Below are positions 63,265 through 64,000 of a DNA stretch of 64,000 nt, piece after piece (positions within the stretch are counted from its first letter, which is position 1; each line of letters begins with the position of its first letter). Both the position numbers and the translations under genes were made by a program. The DNA is taken from assembly GCA_019359035.1 (NCBI GenBank), contig JAHHIC010000056.1:1-64000 (forward strand), given 5' to 3'. The DNA comes from Scytonematopsis contorta HA4267-MV1 (GTDB lineage: Bacteria > Cyanobacteriota > Cyanobacteriia > Cyanobacteriales > Nostocaceae). The notes under the pieces are model-generated. The model worked only from the letters and a program-made list of their open reading frames with translations, had not been told where the DNA came from and did not search any database.

Positions 63265-63849
63265 ATGCAATATCCCTTAGAACTTACTTTCAAATTATGG
63301 GCATTAGCACCGCAAATCTCAGTCGTAGATAAACAGGGTAGCCTAGTATTCTACGTCAAACAGAAATTGTTCAAACTCAAAGAAGCAATTACAGTCTTTG
63401 CAGACGCAGAAAGAACTCGTACCCTTTACAATATCAAAGCAGATAGAATAATTGACTTTTCAGCCCGTTATGACTTTACCGACGAAAATGGTAATTATAT
63501 TGGCTCAGTCAAGCGACGAGGATTAAAATCACTTTGGCGAGCGCGTTATGATATTTTTGATGGGGATATCACAACCCTAAATATTCAAGAGAAAAACCCT
63601 TGGATAAAAGTTGCTGATGCTTTTTTGGCAGAAATTCCTATAGTTAATTTCTTTACAGGCTATATATTCAACCCAGCATATTTTGTTCTTCGTGCTGACG
63701 GTACAGTTATAATGCGTTTAGAAAAAGTTCCTAGTTTTTTATCCAGAAAGTTTACAGTAAAAGCCCTAGACCAACTTAGTGAACGAGAAGAACAGCAGGT
63801 GCTAATGAGCTTAATAATGATGGTACTTTTAGAAAGAGAGCGAGGGTAA
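63265..63849 (+). CDS. LURP-one-related (LOR/tubby-like) protein
   Basis: 194 residues from ATG 63265; a TTG at 63244 would add seven. The sequence fits the LOR/tubby C-terminal-like fold: alternating strands FKLWALAPQISVVDKQGSLVFYVKQKLFKL, ITVFADAERTRTLYNIKAD, FTDENGNYIGSVKRRGLKSL and YDIFDG, plus a hydrophobic helix near AEIPIVNFFTG. The family may bind membrane phospholipids or act as scaffolds; the bacterial role is unknown. Cytoplasmic, no signal peptide. Confidence 0.75.
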   Translation: MQYPLELTFKLWALAPQISVVDKQGSLVFYVKQKLFKLKEAITVFADAERTRTLYNIKADRIIDFSARYDFTDENGNYIGSVKRRGLKSLWRARYDIFDGDITTLNIQEKNPWIKVADAFLAEIPIVNFFTGYIFNPAYFVLRADGTVIMRLEKVPSFLSRKFTVKALDQLSEREEQQVLMSLIMMVLLERERG

Positions 63850-63917
63850 ACAATTAGTAATTCGCAATTAGCAATAAGCCGAGGTGGCACGCTATTCCCT
63901 AAAAGGGAACACTCCGT

Positions 63918-63949
63918 GTTCGCGTAGCGTCCGCTTCGGATACGCGAAC
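63918..63949. repeat. Small dispersed repeat, inverted pair
   Basis: GTTCGCGTAGCGTCCGCTTC then GGATA, closed by CGCGAAC: a hairpin-capable copy of the unit found at 5238 and 44612. Confidence 0.8.
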
Positions 63950-63976
63950 GCAATTACATTTTGTGTATTCGGATAT

Positions 63977-64000
63977 GTAGAGACCTAATTAATTCGGTCT
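63977..64000. repeat. Palindrome, GTAGAGAC family, truncated by the window edge
   Basis: Arm GTAGAGAC, core CTAATTAATTCG, then GTCT before the window ends. A further core variant. Confidence 0.7.

Noticed and set aside
1-64000. tRNA, rRNA, tmRNA or riboswitch genes
   Set aside because: No T-loop GGTTCRA-type motif with matching arms or known riboswitch core noticed by eye; a covariance-model search would be needed to exclude them.

Overview
The window is chromosomal DNA from a cyanobacterium, most likely a filamentous heterocyst-forming one (Nostocales; Rivularia/Calothrix-like is an inference). The evidence is the gene families: DUF928, DUF1822, CHASE2-CHAT and TPR-CHAT proteins, a filamentous-haemagglutinin-type TpsA, DUF2949, sucrose synthase, plant/cyanobacterial-type IspH, a carotenoid oxygenase, and hybrid kinases with four CBS domains. 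The DNA is A+T-rich and full of the small repeats typical of these genomes: heptanucleotide tandem repeats, 24-27 bp dispersed repeats and palindromes. The HIP1 octamer GCGATCGC, dense in many cyanobacteria, was seen only three times. I found no tRNA, rRNA, CRISPR array, complete IS element or phage.

Region 1 (1-3.6 kb): a TerB/dynamin-like GTPase, possibly shortened by a stop codon, divergent from a 441-residue membrane-associated protein of unknown family. Region 2 (3.6-19.5 kb): a long minus-strand block. In transcription order it holds a subtilase, an ECF-like sigma factor, a secreted TpsA haemagglutinin overlapping a TPR-CHAT caspase-like protease, an SH3b protein, a YgjP-type metallopeptidase, DUF1822, a membrane-anchored CHAT-CHASE2 protein, DUF928 and a TPR protein. 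I read it as a surface-sensing, protease-signalling locus; this is the best candidate here for an undescribed system. Region 3 (20-26.7 kb): small secreted proteins, a BASS transporter remnant, an Rpn-type nuclease, and an ABC exporter operon split by a 1050-bp insertion. That insertion carries an antitoxin, a truncated VapC-like toxin and a MITE-like inverted repeat, and it is bounded by a 56-bp direct duplication.

Region 4 (26.7-35.7 kb): an orphan 5-cytosine methyltransferase, a membrane pentapeptide protein, a TPR protein, a Uma2 nuclease, an RmlD-like reductase, a secreted protein with a duplicated domain, and a MscS channel. Region 5 (35.8-43.8 kb): two paralogous CBS-PAS-kinase-receiver proteins flank two Crp/Fnr-family regulators; a palindrome, GTACG-N4-CGTAC, lies upstream of the second regulator and of the second kinase. 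Region 6 (43.8-64 kb): mostly metabolism and envelope. It includes PPK2, sucrose synthase followed by a GH65 phosphorylase fused to beta-phosphoglucomutase (sucrose/disaccharide to glucose phosphates), UppP, a carotenoid oxygenase, an alkaline phosphatase with a candidate Pho box, a 20-bp minisatellite, IspH, an SGNH hydrolase, an 83-bp tandem array, an Amt ammonium transporter and a LURP-one-like protein.

A recurring signal is a palindrome family with fixed arms (GTAGAGAC...GTCTCTAC) and a changing but still self-complementary core. I count 14 copies, most just after stop codons and one read in frame inside a protease gene.
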